Assembly (NCBI RefSeq): GCF_006974125.1
Contig: NZ_CP037858.1
Coordinates: 2,604,001-2,668,000, forward strand
Origin: Stenotrophomonas maltophilia
Lineage (GTDB): Bacteria; Pseudomonadota; Gammaproteobacteria; Xanthomonadales; Xanthomonadaceae
Direction: 5' to 3'
Length of the DNA stretch: 64,000 bases
Part shown: positions 53,690 to 62,504 of the stretch, piece by piece
How the letters are laid out: each line of letters opens with the position of its first letter
How positions within the stretch are numbered: position 1 is the first letter of the stretch
Notes under the pieces: generated by a model
What the model was told of the DNA's origin: nothing
What the model saw: the letters and a program-made list of their open reading frames with translations, nothing else
The model's database searches: none
Made by a program: the position numbers and the translations under genes

Positions 53690-56284
53690 GTGTCCTTGCA
53701 TCGCCGTGCCGTTCTTCCGTTGCTGCTTGCCGTCGCAGCCGTACTGTCCTCGCCGCATCCGGCGCAGGCACAGAGCGCGTACTTCTTCCCGCAGGTCACC
53801 GACGCAGCGGCGTTCGATGCAGCGGTGCCCACGCCGGAGCAGTTCCTCGGCTACCCGATCGGCAGCCGTTACACCCGGCACGACCAGCTGGTGGCGTACT
53901 TCCAGGAACTGGCCAAGCGCTCGGACAAGATCAGCGTGCGCGAGATCGGCCGCAGCTATGAAGGCCGCCCGCTGTTGATCGCCACCGTCACCGCTGCAGG
54001 CAATCATGCGCGGCTGGAACAGATCCGCCAGCAGCACGCGACCCTGGCCGATCCGGCGCAGCCGCGCAGCGCCGCCGGTGACAGCCCGGTGGTGGTGTGG
54101 CTGGGCTACAGCGTGCATGGCAACGAGACCTCCAGTGCCGAGGCGGCGATGCTGACGGCGTACTACCTGGTGGCCAACCGCAGTCCCGAAACCCAGCAGT
54201 GGCTGCAGCAGGCGGTGGTGCTGTTCGATCCAGCGCAGAATCCGGACGGCCGTGACCGTGCCGCCAACTGGCACAACGCGTGGGCCTCCGATCCGGCCTC
54301 GGCCGACCCGGCCGACAAGGAGCACGTCGAGCCGTTCCCGCAGGGCCGCACCAACCACTATTTCACCGACCTCAACCGCGACTGGCTTGCCCTGACCCAG
54401 CAGGACTCGCGGCCGAAGGTGGAGGTGTTCCACCAGTGGTACCCGAACGTGCAGATCGACTTCCACGAAATGGGCAAGGACAGCACCTACTACTTCGAGC
54501 CCTCGCCGAAGAGCATGCACAGCCCGCTGATTCCGGCGGCGTCGTACGAGTTCAACAAGACCCTGGCCAAGTACCACGCGCAGGCGCTGGATGCGCTGGG
54601 GTCGCTGTACTACACCGGCGAGAACTTCGACAACTTCTCGCCGGTGTACGGCTCTACCTACCCGGACTTCCATGGCGCCGTCGGCGTTACCGTCGAGCAG
54701 GCCAGCTCGCGCGGCCGCGTGCAGGAATCGGTGAATGGCCTGCTGACCTTCCCGTTCACCATCCGCAACCAGGTCGCCACCGGGCTGGGCACGGTGCGTG
54801 GTGCAGTGACCGAGCGCAGCGGCCTGTTCGACCTGCAGAAGCAGTTCTTCCAGAGCGCGCTGAAGCAGGCCGCGCAGCAGCCGGTAAAGAGCTTCGTGTT
54901 TGGTGATGCGCATGACCCGGCACTGACCCGTCGCCTGTTGGAACTGTTGCTGCTGCACAGGATCGAGGTGCGCGCGCTGGATCGTGCGGTGACCGTGGAT
55001 GGGCAGCGCTTTGATGCCGGCAGCGCCTACGTGGTACCGGTGCAGCAGGCGCAGTTCCGCCTGGTGCATTCCATCTTTGCCGAGACGCCGCCGATCAAGG
55101 GTGATGTGTTCTACGGCAGCACCAGCTATGCGATCGCACCGGCCTACGGCGTGGCCTTCGCCGGCAGCCGTAGCCGTATCGAAGGCGGCGCACGCGTGGC
55201 TGCGCTGCCGGCGGAGCAGGGCGCGGTACTGGGCGGCCAGGCCGGATTCGCCTACGCGATCGACTGGCGCGACTACAACGCCGGGCGCGCGCTGGCCGCA
55301 CTGCAGGGCAAGGGCGTGAGCGCACGTGCGGCGTTCCAGCCGTTCACCACCGCGACCGCGCAGGGCGATATCAGCTTCGCCGCCGGCAGCCTGGTGATTC
55401 CGGTTGCCGGGCAGTCGCTGCAGGGTGCGCCGCTGCTTGAGGCAGTGACGTCCGCCGCGCGCGAGGCAGGTGTGCAGGTGTATGCGCTGTCCAGCGGCCG
55501 CAGCCGCGAAGGCATCGACCTCGGCAGTGACGGCGTCAAGGCGCTGCGCAAGCCCGCAGTTGCGCTGGTGATGGGCGAGGGCGTGGCCGCCACTGAAATC
55601 GGATCGGCATGGTTCCTGCTCGACCAGCAGCTGCACCTGCCGGCCAGCAAGCTGGACCCTCAGCAGCTGGGCAAGGTGCCGCTGGACCGCTACACCACGA
55701 TCGTGTTGTCCGGTGGTACCTATACCGGCGTTGATGCCACGGCGGTGGCTGCACTGAAGCGCTGGGTGCAGGCCGGTGGTTCACTGGTGACCTACGGCAG
55801 TGCCTCGAAGTGGGCAATCGAACAGAAGCTCGCCGACGGCGAGAAGCTCGGCAAGGAAGAAGACGCTGCTGACGAAAGCCGCCGCGCATTCGGCGATCAG
55901 CGCGACTTCGCAGCGATCGAGCGGGTGAGCGGCAACATCCTCAGTGCCGATGTCGATACCAGCCATCCGTTGGCATTCGGTGTGCCGCGCCGGCAGCTGG
56001 CGATCAACAAGGAGAACACGGTGACGCTGCAGCCGAGCACGAACCCGTTCTCGACGGTGGTACGCATCGACACCCCGCCGCGGGTGAATGGCTACCTGTC
56101 CGAGCGCAACCGCGCGAGGGTGGCAGGCAGCGCGTGGCTGCTGGTGTCGGCGCAGGGGCAGGGCAACGTGGTGCTGTTTGCCGATGATCCGGCGCACCGC
56201 AAGTACTGGCACGGGACGGATCGACTGCTGATCAACGCGATCTTCTTCGGGAATCTGGTGAATCCGAGTAAAGCGCGGGGTTGA
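53690..56284 (+). CDS. Secreted M14 zinc carboxypeptidase-like peptidase
   Basis: 864 residues. GTG start at 53690 with AAAGGAG 6 nt ahead. Signal peptide ends near AQAQSAYFFP. The M14 zinc site is present as SVHGNETSSAEAA (His and Glu), with NPDGRDR as substrate region and VQIDFHEMG as the third ligand region. The C-terminal half (~450-860) is a non-catalytic region with a GATase-like fold pattern (TTIVLSGGTYTG). It should trim peptides in the periplasm or outside, and the preceding TonB receptor could import products. Same strand, 74-bp gap, probably one operon. Confidence 0.92.
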   Translation: MSLHRRAVLPLLLAVAAVLSSPHPAQAQSAYFFPQVTDAAAFDAAVPTPEQFLGYPIGSRYTRHDQLVAYFQELAKRSDKISVREIGRSYEGRPLLIATVTAAGNHARLEQIRQQHATLADPAQPRSAAGDSPVVVWLGYSVHGNETSSAEAAMLTAYYLVANRSPETQQWLQQAVVLFDPAQNPDGRDRAANWHNAWASDPASADPADKEHVEPFPQGRTNHYFTDLNRDWLALTQQDSRPKVEVFHQWYPNVQIDFHEMGKDSTYYFEPSPKSMHSPLIPAASYEFNKTLAKYHAQALDALGSLYYTGENFDNFSPVYGSTYPDFHGAVGVTVEQASSRGRVQESVNGLLTFPFTIRNQVATGLGTVRGAVTERSGLFDLQKQFFQSALKQAAQQPVKSFVFGDAHDPALTRRLLELLLLHRIEVRALDRAVTVDGQRFDAGSAYVVPVQQAQFRLVHSIFAETPPIKGDVFYGSTSYAIAPAYGVAFAGSRSRIEGGARVAALPAEQGAVLGGQAGFAYAIDWRDYNAGRALAALQGKGVSARAAFQPFTTATAQGDISFAAGSLVIPVAGQSLQGAPLLEAVTSAAREAGVQVYALSSGRSREGIDLGSDGVKALRKPAVALVMGEGVAATEIGSAWFLLDQQLHLPASKLDPQQLGKVPLDRYTTIVLSGGTYTGVDATAVAALKRWVQAGGSLVTYGSASKWAIEQKLADGEKLGKEEDAADESRRAFGDQRDFAAIERVSGNILSADVDTSHPLAFGVPRRQLAINKENTVTLQPSTNPFSTVVRIDTPPRVNGYLSERNRARVAGSAWLLVSAQGQGNVVLFADDPAHRKYWHGTDRLLINAIFFGNLVNPSKARG

Positions 56285-56314
56285 GGCTGCACGCGCTTCA
56301 GTTGATATATGGGT

Positions 56315-56420
56315 GGGGAGGCCGGGCGGGCTGCGCAGGACACGCTGTAAATACGTCCATGTAAGCTCGATCGGCGCATCCATGCGCATCACGGTCCTGC
56401 GCAGCCCGCCCGGCCTCCCC
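56315..56420 (-). repeat. Element E2a: 52-bp core within perfect 27-bp arms
   Basis: Left arm 56315-56341 and right arm 56394-56420 complement each other at all 27 positions. The core 56342-56393 reads on the minus strand: P2 GCGC-ATGGAT-GCGC and P3 TAC-ATGGAC-GTA. The right arm is followed by TCGACAGTTT, as in E3. Arm sequence is unlike that of E2b, 220 bp away. Confidence 0.9.
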
Positions 56421-56461
56421 TCGACAGTTTCCTGCGGGCGCGGACGCATCGAACCCCAAGG

Positions 56462-56560
56462 CGGGAGCAAGGGCAAAAACAGAAGCAAAAACAGAAGCAA
56501 AAGCAAAAGCAAAAGCAGGAATTGCGGCTTCGGCTTTTGCCTTTGAACTTGAATTTGATC
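56462..56560. repeat. GCAAAAGC/TTTTGC short-repeat linker between E2a and E2b
   Basis: Irregular tandem copies of AGCAAAA and CAGAAGC (about 56474-56516), then a GGCTTCGGCTTTTGCCTTTG stretch. The same kind of TTGC-rich linker lies beside E1, E3 and E4. Together E2a, linker, E2b and a terminator fill the 557-bp gap 56285-56841; I see no gene in it. Confidence 0.7.
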
Positions 56561-56613
56561 TTTCTTCTCCCGGCTACCCGGCGGGACAAGTAGGCGCTGG
56601 TGATCTCTGAAGC

Positions 56614-56717
56614 GGCGCAGGGCGCAGTGGGTGCAAAACCGTGAGCGCCATGGATGGCGCGATCGAGCCCCCATGGATGGGTTTACGGCGTGTTTTGCAC
56701 CCACTGCGCCCTGCGCC
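56614..56717 (+). repeat. Element E2b: 52-bp core within perfect 26-bp arms
   Basis: Left arm 56614-56639 and right arm 56692-56717 complement at 26 of 26 positions. Core 56640-56691 on the plus strand: P2 GCGCC-ATGGAT-GGCGC (56644-56660 region) and P3 CCC-ATGGAT-GGG. It points away from E2a, so the two form a divergent pair. Confidence 0.9.
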
Positions 56718-56765
56718 GCCCCAAGCGAAACCAGCCGCCAGCTTCTACTCACGGTAGCCAGCAAC

Positions 56766-56793
56766 AAAAAAGGACGGCGCGTCAGCGCCGTCC
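56766..56793 (-). terminator. Rho-independent terminator of the RhlE-type helicase gene
   Basis: On the minus strand GGACGGCGC/GCGCCGTCC with a 4-base loop, followed by TTTTTT. It lies 49 bp after the helicase stop. Confidence 0.85.
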
Positions 56794-56841
56794 CTCGATA
56801 GCCCCCCGCGCAGCGGGAAGCACCATCCATGTCAGCTGGGA

Positions 56842-58263
56842 TCAGCCGGCGCGACCGCCGCCGTTGCCACCCTGGCCACGACCACGGCCGCCACCATTGC
56901 CGCCACCGCCACGACGCTGGCCCTGACCGGCACCCGCACCTGCACGCTGCTGGCCATTGCCACCGCCCTCGCGACGGCCGCCACCGGCCTTCTTCGGGCC
57001 GGCATGTGCGTGGCGCGGCGCATCACCGTGCGGACGACGTGCGTGGCTCTTGCGCGGTGCGCGCTCGCCGGTATCGTGCTCGGCCTTGCCCGGTGCACTG
57101 TTGCCCCAGCGGATCGGCGTCTGCAGCTCGAAGCCCGGCACGTCGCGGATGTCCATGTCACGGCCAAGCAGGCGGGTGATCGCACGCAGCAGCTTCACTT
57201 CGTCCTGCGCCACCAGCGAAATCGCCTGGCCGGTGGCACCGTTGCGGCCGGTACGACCGATGCGGTGCACGTAGTCCTCGGCCACCATCGGCAGGTCGAA
57301 GTTGATCACCTTCGGCAGCTCGTTGATGTCGATGCCGCGCGCGGCGATATCGGTGGCCACCAGCACGGTCACGCGGCCGGCCTTGAAGTCACCCAGTGCA
57401 CGCAGGCGCTGGCCCTGGCTCTTGTTGCCGTGGATCGCCGCGGTCTTGATGCCGGACTTTTCCAGGAACGTGGCCAGCTTGTCGCTGCCGTGCTTGGTGC
57501 GGGCGAAGACCAGGGTCTGCTCGCGGCTGTCCTGCGCCAGCAGGTGCAGCAGCAGGTCACGCTTGCGGCTGCCATCGACCGGGTGCACGCGGTGGGTGAT
57601 GGTCTCGGCCACGGTGTTCTTCGGCGTCACCTGGATCTGTTCCGGGTTGCGCATGAACTCCAGCGCCAGCTGGCGGATGTTGTCCTCGAAGGTGGCCGAG
57701 AACAGCAGGGTCTGGCGGTTCTGCTTCGGCAGCTTGGCCAGGATGCGCTTGATCGACGGCAGGAAGCCCATGTCGAGCATGCGGTCGGCTTCGTCCAGGA
57801 CCAGCAGTTCAATGCCGGACAGGTCGATGCTGCGACGTTCCAGGTGGTCGATCAGGCGGCCCGGGCAGGCCACCAGCAGATCCACGCCACGGCGCAGGAT
57901 GTCCAGCTGGTTGCCCATGCCGACACCGCCGTAGATGCAGGCGCTGGGGATGCGCAGATACTTGCTGTAGCCGCGCAGGCTGTCGTGCACCTGGGTGGCC
58001 AGTTCACGGGTCGGGGCCAGGATCAGCGCACGCGGCTTGCGCGGGCCGCTGCGCACTTCCTGCGAGGCGGTGCCCAGGTGCTGCAGCAGCGGCAGGCCGA
58101 AGGCGGCGGTCTTGCCGGTGCCGGTCTGTGCACCGGCCAGCAGGTCGCGACCGGCCAGTGCCAGCGGGATCGCCTGCTGCTGGATCGGGGTCGGGTTTTC
58201 GTAGCCCTGCTCGGCAAGCGCACGCAGCAGGAAGGGCGCCAGGCCCAGCGATTCAAAAGACAT
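56842..58263 (-). CDS. rhlE: DEAD-box RNA helicase, RhlE type
   Basis: 473 residues. All helicase motifs are present: Q motif (NPTPIQQQAIPLAL), AQTGTGKTAAFGLP, PTRELATQV, VLDEADRMLDMGF, LLFSATFEDNIR, the ATDIAARGIDI strand and HRIGRTGRNG. After residue ~375 there is a basic, Gly/Arg-rich tail with many RGG-like repeats for RNA binding. RhlE acts in ribosome maturation and RNA decay at low temperature. The 240 bp before the ATG may be a long leader; a GTCCGTTCGGAC hairpin is near 58295-58306. Single gene with its own terminator. Confidence 0.94.
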   Translation of the reverse strand: MSFESLGLAPFLLRALAEQGYENPTPIQQQAIPLALAGRDLLAGAQTGTGKTAAFGLPLLQHLGTASQEVRSGPRKPRALILAPTRELATQVHDSLRGYSKYLRIPSACIYGGVGMGNQLDILRRGVDLLVACPGRLIDHLERRSIDLSGIELLVLDEADRMLDMGFLPSIKRILAKLPKQNRQTLLFSATFEDNIRQLALEFMRNPEQIQVTPKNTVAETITHRVHPVDGSRKRDLLLHLLAQDSREQTLVFARTKHGSDKLATFLEKSGIKTAAIHGNKSQGQRLRALGDFKAGRVTVLVATDIAARGIDINELPKVINFDLPMVAEDYVHRIGRTGRNGATGQAISLVAQDEVKLLRAITRLLGRDMDIRDVPGFELQTPIRWGNSAPGKAEHDTGERAPRKSHARRPHGDAPRHAHAGPKKAGGGRREGGGNGQQRAGAGAGQGQRRGGGGNGGGRGRGQGGNGGGRAG

Positions 58264-58544
58264 TGAGTTTGCTCCAAGTACAAGAAACGCCTGTCCGAAC
58301 GGACAGACGGGGGCAGATCAAACTGATCGGCTGACTCGGAGCGTTCCCGTGAACCGCGCTGCGAGAATTGGGTGCAGCCGGCACGGAGCGCAGGCTGGAA
58401 TGCGTGACGAACGGCGTCGGAGTGGGGGCGGGCGAAGAGGGCGGACCCTGGTCGCCGGCGATCCCGGAGGGAAACGGACGGCCGCTGCAGACTCCGCAAG
58501 TCTAAACGATGTTTGAGACTTCACGCAAAAAGGCCTGTTCAGGT

Positions 58545-58745
58545 AAGGGGTTCTCTCTGCAGGGCTGCGCCCTGCACCCGCAGAGGCCGAAGCAACGGCA
58601 AAGGCCGGATTCCTGTGGGTAGGCGGGGTGGGTCCGGTGGCAGGGGACGCTGCAAGTACGTCCATGTAAGCTCGGTCGCCGCATCCATGCGGCTCACGCC
58701 CCTGCCACCGGACCCACCCCGCCTTCGACAGTTTTCCGCGATCTG
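58545..58745 (-). repeat. Element E3: full-length composite repeat with perfect 26-bp arms
   Basis: Read on the minus strand: CAGATCGC...AACTGTCG leader, arm (58699-58724), core (58647-58698), arm (58621-58646, 26 of 26 complementary), TTTGCCGTTGC-type linker, and the second hairpin GCAGGGC-GCA-GCCCTGC (58559-58575). P2 is 58678-58693 and P3 58657-58668 (UAC-AUGGAC-GUA). It aligns with E1 end to end. It lies upstream of rhlE, in a divergent gap. Confidence 0.9.
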
Positions 58746-58814
58746 TCAGATCTCATCCGATTTATCTCGATATCTGATGGATTTCGACGATGAATGACGT
58801 GGATGTTCGATCCG

Positions 58815-59033
58815 TCATCGGGAAATTGTCTGGGGGTGGGGCGGTGTGGGTGGGCAGGACCGTTGGCGCCATGGATGGCGCCATCGAGCCCCCATGGATG
58901 GGTTCACGGCGTGTCCTGCCCACTCACACCGCCCCGCCCAACCAGCAGAAAACCAGAGCCGTTTTTGACGTTGCCGTTGCCGTTGCATTGAGCAGGTGCA
59001 GGGCTGCAAGCCCTGCCGAACCCCCCAACTACG
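58815..59033 (+). repeat. Element E4: composite repeat in the rhlE/FAH divergent gap
   Basis: Left arm 58835-58860, core 58861-58912, right arm 58913-58938 (24 of 26 complementary), then TTGCCGTTGCCGTTGC linker and a second hairpin (GCAGGGCTGCAAGCCCTGC, 58999-59017). P2 is GGCGCC-ATGGAT-GGCGCC, P3 CCC-ATGGAT-GGG. Together with E3 it occupies most of the 862-bp gap 58264-59125; the part 58746-58814 is AT-richer and without a gene. Confidence 0.9.
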
Positions 59034-59125
59034 GTAGGGTGGGCCGATGCCGCGCTGCAGCTTGGCGTCGCCGCAGATTTGATTACACTTGAAACTTGTT
59101 TGCCCACGACTCCGGACACCCACCC

Positions 59126-60115
59126 ATGAAGCTTGGTTCTTTGAAGGAAGGCGGCCGCGACGGCACCCTGATCGTCGTCTCGCGTGACCTGCGCCACGGC
59201 GTGCGCGCCACCGGCATTGCCGCCACCCTGCAGCAGGCCCTGGAAGACTGGAGCCATATCGCGCCGCGCCTGAACGCCTTGTACGAATCGCTCAACGCCG
59301 GCGACGCCGATGGCGTGTTCGACCTCGACCCGCAGGCACTGGCCGCGCCGATGCCGCGCGCCTATGAATTCGTCGATGGCAGCGCCTACCTGCCGCACGT
59401 CGAGCGTGTGCGCCGCGCGCGTGGCGCCGAGGTACCGGAGAGCTTCTACACCGATCCGCTGATGTACCAGGCCACCAGCGCAGGTTTCTACGGCCCGCGT
59501 GATGCGGTCAAGGTGGTCAGCGAGGAGTACGGCATCGACCTGGAAGCCGAGATCGTGGTCATCACCGACGACGTGCCGATGGCCGCCACCCCGGAACAGG
59601 CGGCGGGCCACATCCAGCTGGTCGGCCTGGTCAACGATGTCTCGCTGCGCAACCTGATCCCGGGCGAGCTGGCCAAGGGCTTCGGCTTCCTGCAGTCCAA
59701 GCCGCGTTCGGCGCTGTCGCCGGTGTTCGTCACCCCCGATGAGCTGGGCGCTGCGTGGCAGGACAGCAAGGTGCACCTGCCGCTGCTGACCCACATCAAC
59801 GGCCAGTGGTTCGGCGCACCGGAAGCCGGCGTGGACATGCAGTTCAACTTCGCCCAGCTGGTCGCGCATGCGGCCAAGACCCGCCCGCTGGGTGCTGGCA
59901 CCATCGTCGGCTCCGGCACCATCGCCAACGAAGACACCAGCAAGGGTGCGTCGTGCTTCGCCGAGCAGCGCGTGGTCGAAACCCTGCGTGACGGCAAGCC
60001 GAGCACGCCGTTCATGTCCTTCGGTGACGTAGTCCGCATCGAGATGCTCGATGCCGCCGGCAACAGCATCTTCGGTGCGATCGAGCAGCGCATCGAACAG
60101 GCGGCCAAGCCCTGA
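59126..60115 (+). CDS. Fumarylacetoacetate hydrolase family protein
   Basis: 329 residues. The FAH fold is shown by the acidic metal-binding region YGIDLEAEIVVITDDVP and the LVNDVSLRN, QSKPRSALSPVF, GSGTIANED and SFGDVVRIEML motifs. With the maleylacetoacetate isomerase gene 14 bp downstream, the likely reaction is hydrolysis of fumarylacetoacetate to fumarate and acetoacetate at the end of tyrosine/homogentisate breakdown. Start MKLGSL is the usual one for this group. No hmgA or hpd gene is inside the window. Confidence 0.92.
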   Translation: MKLGSLKEGGRDGTLIVVSRDLRHGVRATGIAATLQQALEDWSHIAPRLNALYESLNAGDADGVFDLDPQALAAPMPRAYEFVDGSAYLPHVERVRRARGAEVPESFYTDPLMYQATSAGFYGPRDAVKVVSEEYGIDLEAEIVVITDDVPMAATPEQAAGHIQLVGLVNDVSLRNLIPGELAKGFGFLQSKPRSALSPVFVTPDELGAAWQDSKVHLPLLTHINGQWFGAPEAGVDMQFNFAQLVAHAAKTRPLGAGTIVGSGTIANEDTSKGASCFAEQRVVETLRDGKPSTPFMSFGDVVRIEMLDAAGNSIFGAIEQRIEQAAKP

Positions 60116-60129
60116 GCATGGAGGCGGCG

Positions 60130-60813
60130 ATGGACATCCTGGTTGACGACGGCCCGGTCGACGACGGCATCGTGCTGTACACCTACTGGCGATCCAGCGC
60201 CGCCTACCGCGTGCGCATCGGCCTGGAGCTGAAGGGCCTGGCCTGGGAAGCGCGCCCGGTGCACCTGGTGCGCGAGGGCGGCGAGCAGCATCTGGACGCC
60301 TATCGCGCGCTCAATCCGCAGCAGCTGGTGCCCACCCTGCTGCACGACGGGCATACGCTGACCCAGTCATTGGCGATCGTCGAGTACCTGGAAGAGCGCT
60401 TCCCGCAGGTGCCGCTGCTGCCGGCCGACGCCGCCGGCCGTGCGCGGGTGCGGGCGCTGGCTCAGCTGGTGGCCTGCGATATCCATCCGATCAACAACCT
60501 GCGGGTGATGCAGTACCTGGAACGCGACCTGGAGCTGCCGGCGGATGCCCGCACGCAGTGGACCCTGCACTGGATCGCCGAGGGCTTCCAGGCAATGGAA
60601 GCACTGCTGGCCAACAGCAGCGCTACGGGCACGTTCTGCCACGGCGACCGCCCCGGGCTGGCTGACCTCTGCCTGCTGCCGCAGCTGTACAACGCACACC
60701 GCTTCGGCCTGGACCTGGGGCCGTACCCGACCCTGCGCCGCATCGAGGCCGCCTGCCAGGCACTGGACGCCTTCGACCGCGCGCGCCCGGAAAACCAGGC
60801 CGACGCCGCCTGA
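60130..60813 (+). CDS. maiA: Maleylacetoacetate isomerase (zeta-class GST)
   Basis: 227 residues. N-terminal thioredoxin-like domain with the zeta signature YWRSSAAYRVRIGLELKGL and NPQQLVPTLLHDG, then an all-helical domain. It isomerises maleylacetoacetate to fumarylacetoacetate with glutathione. ATG at 60130 has GGAGG 6 nt upstream; the ATG at 60118 would add four residues and itself forms part of that GGAGG. Operon with the FAH gene, in pathway order. Confidence 0.94.
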   Translation: MDILVDDGPVDDGIVLYTYWRSSAAYRVRIGLELKGLAWEARPVHLVREGGEQHLDAYRALNPQQLVPTLLHDGHTLTQSLAIVEYLEERFPQVPLLPADAAGRARVRALAQLVACDIHPINNLRVMQYLERDLELPADARTQWTLHWIAEGFQAMEALLANSSATGTFCHGDRPGLADLCLLPQLYNAHRFGLDLGPYPTLRRIEAACQALDAFDRARPENQADAA

Positions 60814-60814
60814 A

Positions 60815-60884
60815 CGAAAAAGGGGACGGAGGGGATTAAGTCGTTTGTGCACTTACGACTTAATCCCCTCCGTCCCCTTTTTCG
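60815..60884. repeat. Perfect 30-bp inverted repeat between convergent genes
   Basis: Arms 60815-60844 and 60855-60884 are identical in complement over all 30 bases, starting CGAAAAAGGGGACGGAGG, with a 10-base loop TTGTGCACTT. The A5/T5 ends make it a plausible terminator in both directions for maiA and pilU. The length and perfection exceed what termination needs. Confidence 0.92.
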
Positions 60885-60889
60885 TGCGG

Positions 60890-62017
60890 TCAGAAGCCGT
60901 GGGTGATGCTGGGGGCGCCGGCCGAGAAATCGGCGTAGGGGTCGTGCTCGCCGCTGCTGCCTTCGGACAGGCGGAACTTCAGCGCCAAGCCATCGCGTGA
61001 ATCGGCCGCACGCAAGGCTTCCTCCTGCTCGATGGTGCCGGCCTTGGCCAGCCGGAACAGGCACTGGTCGAAACTCTCCATGCCTTCTTCCAGCGAGCCC
61101 TCCATCGCCGCCTTGATCTCGTGCACCTGGCCGCGGCGCAGCAGGTCGCGGATCATCGGCGTGTTGAGCAGCACCTCGGTGGCCGGCAGGCGACGGCCGT
61201 CCTTGTTCTTCACCAGGCGCTGGCTGATCACCGCACGCAGGTTCAGCGCCAGGTTCATCAGCACGTTCTTGTGCGCGCTTTCCGGGAAGAAGTTGAGGAT
61301 GCGCTCGATGGTCTGGTCGGCGTTGTTGGAGTGCAGGGTGGCCAGGCACAGGTGGCCGGTCTCGGCGAAGGCGATCGCCGCCTCCATCGTTTCCGCGTCC
61401 AGGATCTCGCCGATCAGGATCACGTCCGGTGCTTCACGCATCGCGTTCTTCAGCGCGTTGTGGAAGGCATGGGTGTCCAGCCCGACCTCGCGCTGGTTGA
61501 CGATCGACATCTTGTGCTTGTGCAGGTACTCGATCGGGTCCTCGATGGTGAGGATGTGACCGGTGGTGGTGCTGTTGCGGTGATCGATCATCGACGCCAG
61601 CGAGGTGGACTTGCCGGAGCCGGTGGACCCCACCACCAGCACCAGCCCGCGCGGGGTCATGATGACGTCCTTCAGCACCTGCGGCAGGTTCAGCTCTTCG
61701 ATGCTCGGAATCCGGCTGCGGATGGCACGGATGACCATGCCGACTTCGCCGCGCTGCTTGAACACATTGACGCGGAAGCGACCGGCGTCGGGCAGGGCGA
61801 TGGCCATGTTGAGTTCCAGCTCGCGCTCGAACTGCGGCACCTGGCCCTCGTCCATCAGCGAGTAGGCGATCTTCTTGACCATGCCCGGCGGCAGGCCGGT
61901 ATTGCCCAGCGGATAGAGCTTCCCCTCGATCTTGATGTAGACCGGTGCCCCGGTGGTCAGAAACATGTCCGAAGCGTTCTTTTCGGTCATCAGCTTCAGG
62001 AAGTAGCCGATATCCAT
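60890..62017 (-). CDS. pilU: Type IV pilus retraction ATPase PilU
   Basis: 375 residues. N-terminal PAS-like domain (MDIGYFLKLMTEKNASDMFLTTGAPVYIKIEG), then the secretion ATPase core: Walker A GSTGSGKSTSLASMID, the Asp box TIEDPIEYLH, Walker B-type DVILIGEILD and the His box TGHLCLATLHSNNADQT. The start and C-terminal region (DPYADFS) favour PilU over PilT. It works with PilT to retract type IV pili in twitching and DNA uptake. pilT is not in the window. Start 62017 is set by family; the frame is open far upstream by chance. Confidence 0.95.
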   Translation of the reverse strand: MDIGYFLKLMTEKNASDMFLTTGAPVYIKIEGKLYPLGNTGLPPGMVKKIAYSLMDEGQVPQFERELELNMAIALPDAGRFRVNVFKQRGEVGMVIRAIRSRIPSIEELNLPQVLKDVIMTPRGLVLVVGSTGSGKSTSLASMIDHRNSTTTGHILTIEDPIEYLHKHKMSIVNQREVGLDTHAFHNALKNAMREAPDVILIGEILDAETMEAAIAFAETGHLCLATLHSNNADQTIERILNFFPESAHKNVLMNLALNLRAVISQRLVKNKDGRRLPATEVLLNTPMIRDLLRRGQVHEIKAAMEGSLEEGMESFDQCLFRLAKAGTIEQEEALRAADSRDGLALKFRLSEGSSGEHDPYADFSAGAPSITHGF

Positions 62018-62114
62018 TGCGAATTTTCCCCAACGAAACGGCCGACGCCCGTTGCCAGCACGGTGTCGGCTTGACGACAATGGCCGTGAACCGACAACCG
62101 GTACGGCCTCCCCA

Positions 62115-62504
62115 ATGAAACGACTTAGCTTCGCACGAATGCGCCACAGCCTGTATGTGATGGCGTTTGCATTCGCACTGTCTGCCCCCGCCTGGGCGCA
62201 GGATGGCGCGATGGAACTGGCCCAGGCCCGGCAGGCGGTCGACAAGGCCACCCAGGCCGATGCCGACCAGTACGCCCCGGACCTGATCGGGCTGGCCCGG
62301 CAGGGGCTGGAGCAGGCCCAGCGCGCCGCCGGCGACCGCCGTGAGCGCAAGAACGCCCCGGCAATGGCCCTGCGTGCCGCCGCCGACGCCGACCTTGCCC
62401 GCGTGCGCAGCGAGGAAGCCACCGTGACCGCCCAGCTGCAGCTGCGCCGCAACGAGGTCAACCAGCTGCAACGCCAGCTGTCGACCGGGGAGGATCGCCG
62501 GTGA
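62115..62504 (+). CDS. DUF4398-type periplasmic protein
   Basis: 129 residues with a signal peptide (SLYVMAFAFALSAPAWAQ). The mature protein is one long helical region (MELAQARQAVDKATQADADQYAPDLIGLARQGLEQAQRAA) of the DUF4398 type: A-Y-A-P-type repeats with coiled-coil potential. It overlaps the OmpA-like gene by 4 bp (GTGA), so the two proteins are made together and probably meet in the periplasm. It diverges from pilU. Confidence 0.85.
   Translation: MKRLSFARMRHSLYVMAFAFALSAPAWAQDGAMELAQARQAVDKATQADADQYAPDLIGLARQGLEQAQRAAGDRRERKNAPAMALRAAADADLARVRSEEATVTAQLQLRRNEVNQLQRQLSTGEDRR

Noticed and set aside
53603..55636. 677-codon frame antisense to the M14 peptidase
   Set aside because: Same GC artefact; the plus strand has zinc motifs and a signal peptide.
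58264..58544. Cold-shock thermosensor leader for rhlE
   Set aside because: The long leader and hairpins would fit, but no cold-box or conserved motif could be recognised.
56300..59040. Repeat cluster as a CRISPR array
   Set aside because: No regular short direct repeats with equal spacers and no cas genes; orientation alternates and arms are palindromic.
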